From CAUVKI01 sp963552605 (GTDB taxonomy: Bacteria > Bacillota > Clostridia > Tissierellales > Peptoniphilaceae): a stretch of 24,474 bases of DNA. Each line of letters opens with the position of its first letter. Position 1 is the stretch's first letter. Where the stretch lies: contig CAUVKI010000028.1 of assembly GCA_963552605.1 (NCBI GenBank), positions 1 through 24,474 of the forward strand. The letters are read 5' to 3'. The notes beneath the pieces are model-generated. The model had not been told where the DNA came from. It made no database searches and saw only the letters and a list, made by a program, of their open reading frames with translations. Made by a program: the position numbers and the translations under genes. Below, piece after piece: positions 22,596-24,474 of this stretch.

Positions 22596-23981
22596 TTAAC
22601 CTATATTGAGTGCTTTCTTAATCAAGCCCCATATCCCTATTGATTGAAGCCAGATTATGAAAATCAAAACGGGAGCTATATACTTAACCATCACTTCGAT
22701 AAAGCCCTTACTTCTGAAAGAAAATTCCCCGTTGTTGGTTACAGCCTTCTCAAAGTTATCCATACCCCAAACTTTTGCAATGACTATACACATAAAGAAC
22801 CCTGAAGCGGGAAGCAAAACATTCTCTGCAATATATCCCACAAAGTCGAATATACCCATCGCACCGTTTAAAGTAGGGAAAGTCAGTCCCCCCAAAGCTC
22901 CAAGTGAAAGCGATTCGGGAACGGCACATAGGAATGCAACGACGCAAACCAGTATGGTAGCTTTGTTTCGCTCCATGCCTTTATTGTCGATCAGCCACGC
23001 AACAGGACATTCAATAAGCGATGTGGAACTTGTAACTGCTGCAAACAGCACTAGGAAGAAGAATACAATCGCCCAAATCACGCCACCCGGCATATTGTTA
23101 AACACCACAGGGAGGGTTTGGAATATCAAGCTCGGACCCGCACCGACTTCAATGTTAAACGCCGCACATGCGGGGAATATTGCAAACCCTGCAAGAATAG
23201 CCGCCATAGTATCCATCAGCGGAATTATTATTGAAGTCTTTTCAACATCTGTGGAGTCGGGAAGATAAGAGCCGTAAGCAACTATTGCACCCATACCCAG
23301 AGAGAGTGAGAAGAATACCTGCCCGAGTGCTGCCGAAACGGTTGCCATCGAAAGTTTGCTGAAATCAGGTTTTAAGTAAAACACAAGTCCTTCCGTAGCA
23401 CCCGGAAGTGTCACCGACCTTATCACGACTACGATCAAAATTACGAAAAGGGCGGGCATCAAAATCTTTGACATTCTCTCAATACCTTCGGAAACTCCTG
23501 CTCTTATAATCACGAAGTTTATAATTACGAACACGAAAGTCCAAAAAATCGGAGATATAGGAGAAGTGATAAAGCCTCCGAAGTATTTTCCGGGATCGCT
23601 TGTCATCACAGCCAGTTTCCCCATAACAAAATCTGCGATGTACTTCAGTATCCAACCGCCTATTATGTTATAGTAGGTCACTATCAAAAACGGTACCAAC
23701 ACTCCGAGAACTCCGACGAAAGCAAACTTCTTTGAAAGCTTTGCATACGCCCCTATGGGATTTAGCTTTGTGTGCTTACCGATCGTAGTCTCTCCCAGCA
23801 TACATGTAAAACCTATGGTCACCACCATAATGAGGTAGACAAGAACGAAAATTCCGCCGCCGTTCTGCCCTGTTAAGTACGGAAATTTCCATAAGTTTCC
23901 CAAACCTACCGACGATCCGGCCGCAGCCAAAATAAAACCTATCTTGCTGAACGAGCCTCTGTCATTTGATTGCTTTTCCAT
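22596..23981 (-). CDS. Sodium:neurotransmitter symporter family (SNF/SLC6) transporter
   Basis: A 461-residue polytopic membrane protein with about 11-12 hydrophobic segments. The first helix carries the family signature FILAAAGSSVGLGNLWKFPY (16-35) with the unwound sodium and substrate site, followed by NGGGIFVLVYL. It should import an amino acid, tryptophan-like or other, with sodium, like LeuT and MhsT; the substrate is not readable. AAGGAGG lies before the ATG. It is a single gene with a strong promoter (24037-24065) and a downstream hairpin. In an arginine-fermenting organism an amino acid importer fits, though no direct link is visible. Confidence 0.93.
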   Translation of the reverse strand: MEKQSNDRGSFSKIGFILAAAGSSVGLGNLWKFPYLTGQNGGGIFVLVYLIMVVTIGFTCMLGETTIGKHTKLNPIGAYAKLSKKFAFVGVLGVLVPFLIVTYYNIIGGWILKYIADFVMGKLAVMTSDPGKYFGGFITSPISPIFWTFVFVIINFVIIRAGVSEGIERMSKILMPALFVILIVVVIRSVTLPGATEGLVFYLKPDFSKLSMATVSAALGQVFFSLSLGMGAIVAYGSYLPDSTDVEKTSIIIPLMDTMAAILAGFAIFPACAAFNIEVGAGPSLIFQTLPVVFNNMPGGVIWAIVFFFLVLFAAVTSSTSLIECPVAWLIDNKGMERNKATILVCVVAFLCAVPESLSLGALGGLTFPTLNGAMGIFDFVGYIAENVLLPASGFFMCIVIAKVWGMDNFEKAVTNNGEFSFRSKGFIEVMVKYIAPVLIFIIWLQSIGIWGLIKKALNIG

Positions 23982-24036
23982 AAACTTACCTCCTTTTTTT
24001 CTTTGCTGTAAACGTCCTTTAACTCTCTACGCCGAT

Positions 24037-24065
24037 AGTATAACAAAAAAAACGGTTTTGGTCAA
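24037..24065 (-). promoter_or_regulatory. Promoter of the SNF transporter gene
   Basis: On the minus strand TTGACC (24065-24060) and TATACT (24042-24037) are spaced by 17 bases, about 56 bases before the ATG at 23981. Confidence 0.65.
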
Positions 24066-24146
24066 TATTTTTTAAAAAAAGAAGTATGCTCCGGCGACAA
24101 TTCTCTGTTCAGAGTAAAACAAACTTGCTTTATTTTTTTTCAGTGA

Positions 24147-24407
24147 GAGTTTAGAGCTTTAAGGTTTAATTTTTTATGTAAATTTTCAGGTGAAAGATTG
24201 TATATGAATGACATATGTAGAAGATATGATGGTATAATATTGTTATTGTATGACGGAGCAATATGGCGTAAATCAAAAGAATTAGAAATAACTGACAAAA
24301 TAAGAACAGCACATATACTTTCATACACACCGAAAACAAACCCCATAGAACAAATATGTAAACAAATTCGTTCTATGGGGTTTAAAACGGTTATGAAGGA
24401 AGAATAG
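24147..24407 (+). pseudogene. 3' remnant of an IS630-type transposase
   Basis: The frame open from 24147 to TAG 24405-24407 encodes ILLLYDGAIWRKSKELEI and later YTPKTNPIEQICKQIRSMGF. This is the C-terminal DDE segment of IS630/Tc1-like transposases: the second Asp lies in YDGAIW, and the PxxNPIE motif holds the final catalytic Glu. The usual Trp after NPIEQI is Cys and the PP of the canonical PPYTP is SY, so it has begun to decay. The N-terminal two-thirds and the first Asp are missing and there is no proper start. It probably marks an old insertion at the edge of the transporter gene. Beyond it (24408-24474) I see nothing certain. Confidence 0.75.
24338..24383. repeat. 14-bp perfect inverted repeat in the IS remnant
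   Basis: AAACCCCATAGAAC (24338-24351) and GTTCTATGGGGTTT (24370-24383) are perfect inverted copies with an 18-base loop. They lie inside the conserved NPIEQI...MGF coding stretch. No T-run of terminator length follows. Confidence 0.7.
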
Positions 24408-24474
24408 TATAAACTCCCTTGCGTTTACGCTTTGTCTTTTCCCATTTTATTAAGTTCAGAAAGCATCATAAATA

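Noticed and set aside
22657..23268. 203-codon plus-strand frame opposite the SNF transporter
   Set aside because: Antisense shadow of a clear membrane transporter, with no ribosome site and no recognisable domain.
24425..24474. Minus-strand frame ending in MLSELNKMGKDKA at the right edge
   Set aside because: Only about 16 codons are visible and it runs off the window, so coding cannot be judged. It could be the C-terminus of a neighbouring gene.

Overview
The window looks like chromosomal DNA from a low-GC, monoderm, anaerobic or fermentative Firmicute (Clostridia/Tissierellia type). Evidence: A/T-rich codon use, strong AAGGAGG ribosome sites, sigma-A promoters, an hrcA-grpE-dnaK operon under a CIRCE operator, a DnaK that lacks the long N-terminal insert of diderm bacteria, a split transketolase, and CsaB/TagA genes of secondary cell-wall polymers. 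Genus cannot be read from the sequence alone.

Left end (1-2650, minus strand) is accessory. The edge carries the first 15 codons of a gene running out of the window (possibly a transposase). Next comes an unusual cold-shock-domain / P-loop NTPase gene cut by one in-frame TAA between Walker A and Walker B, then decayed small genes. It abuts the 3' end of an rlmD-type 23S rRNA methyltransferase, whose roughly 90-residue C-terminal extension suggests an old integrative-element junction.

2373-6359 (minus): rlmD with its own promoter, then the arginine deiminase pair arcA-arcC (transcribed in that order), with a clear terminator and a promoter flanked by an inverted repeat. The pathway makes ATP from arginine; arcB and arcD are not here.

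6391-13258 (plus): one long operon of seven genes. A fused GT4 glycosyltransferase-CsaB pyruvyltransferase and a TagA glycosyltransferase (wall polymer synthesis) are followed by transketolase in two subunits, a TelA protein, an unrecognised helical protein and a lipid-anchored flavodoxin, closed by a bidirectional terminator. Neighbours overlap by one to eight bases or lie close together.

13257-16087: a minus-strand zinc-dependent phospholipase C-like protein, divergent from a plus-strand trio: membrane-anchored metallophosphoesterase, small secreted protein and GNAT acetyltransferase.

16062-18784 (minus): two tandem paralogous lipoproteins, each with its own promoter and near-identical terminator. 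The ends are nearly identical and the middles are diverged. A perfect 21-bp palindrome sits at the promoter of the 17492-18706 copy.

18911-22427 (plus): hrcA-grpE-dnaK heat-shock operon with CIRCE, ended by a terminator; dnaJ does not follow. 22596-23981 (minus): a sodium-dependent SNF/SLC6 family transporter with a strong promoter. The right edge (24147-24407) holds the 3' remnant of an IS630-type transposase. No rRNA, tRNA or CRISPR array was seen.
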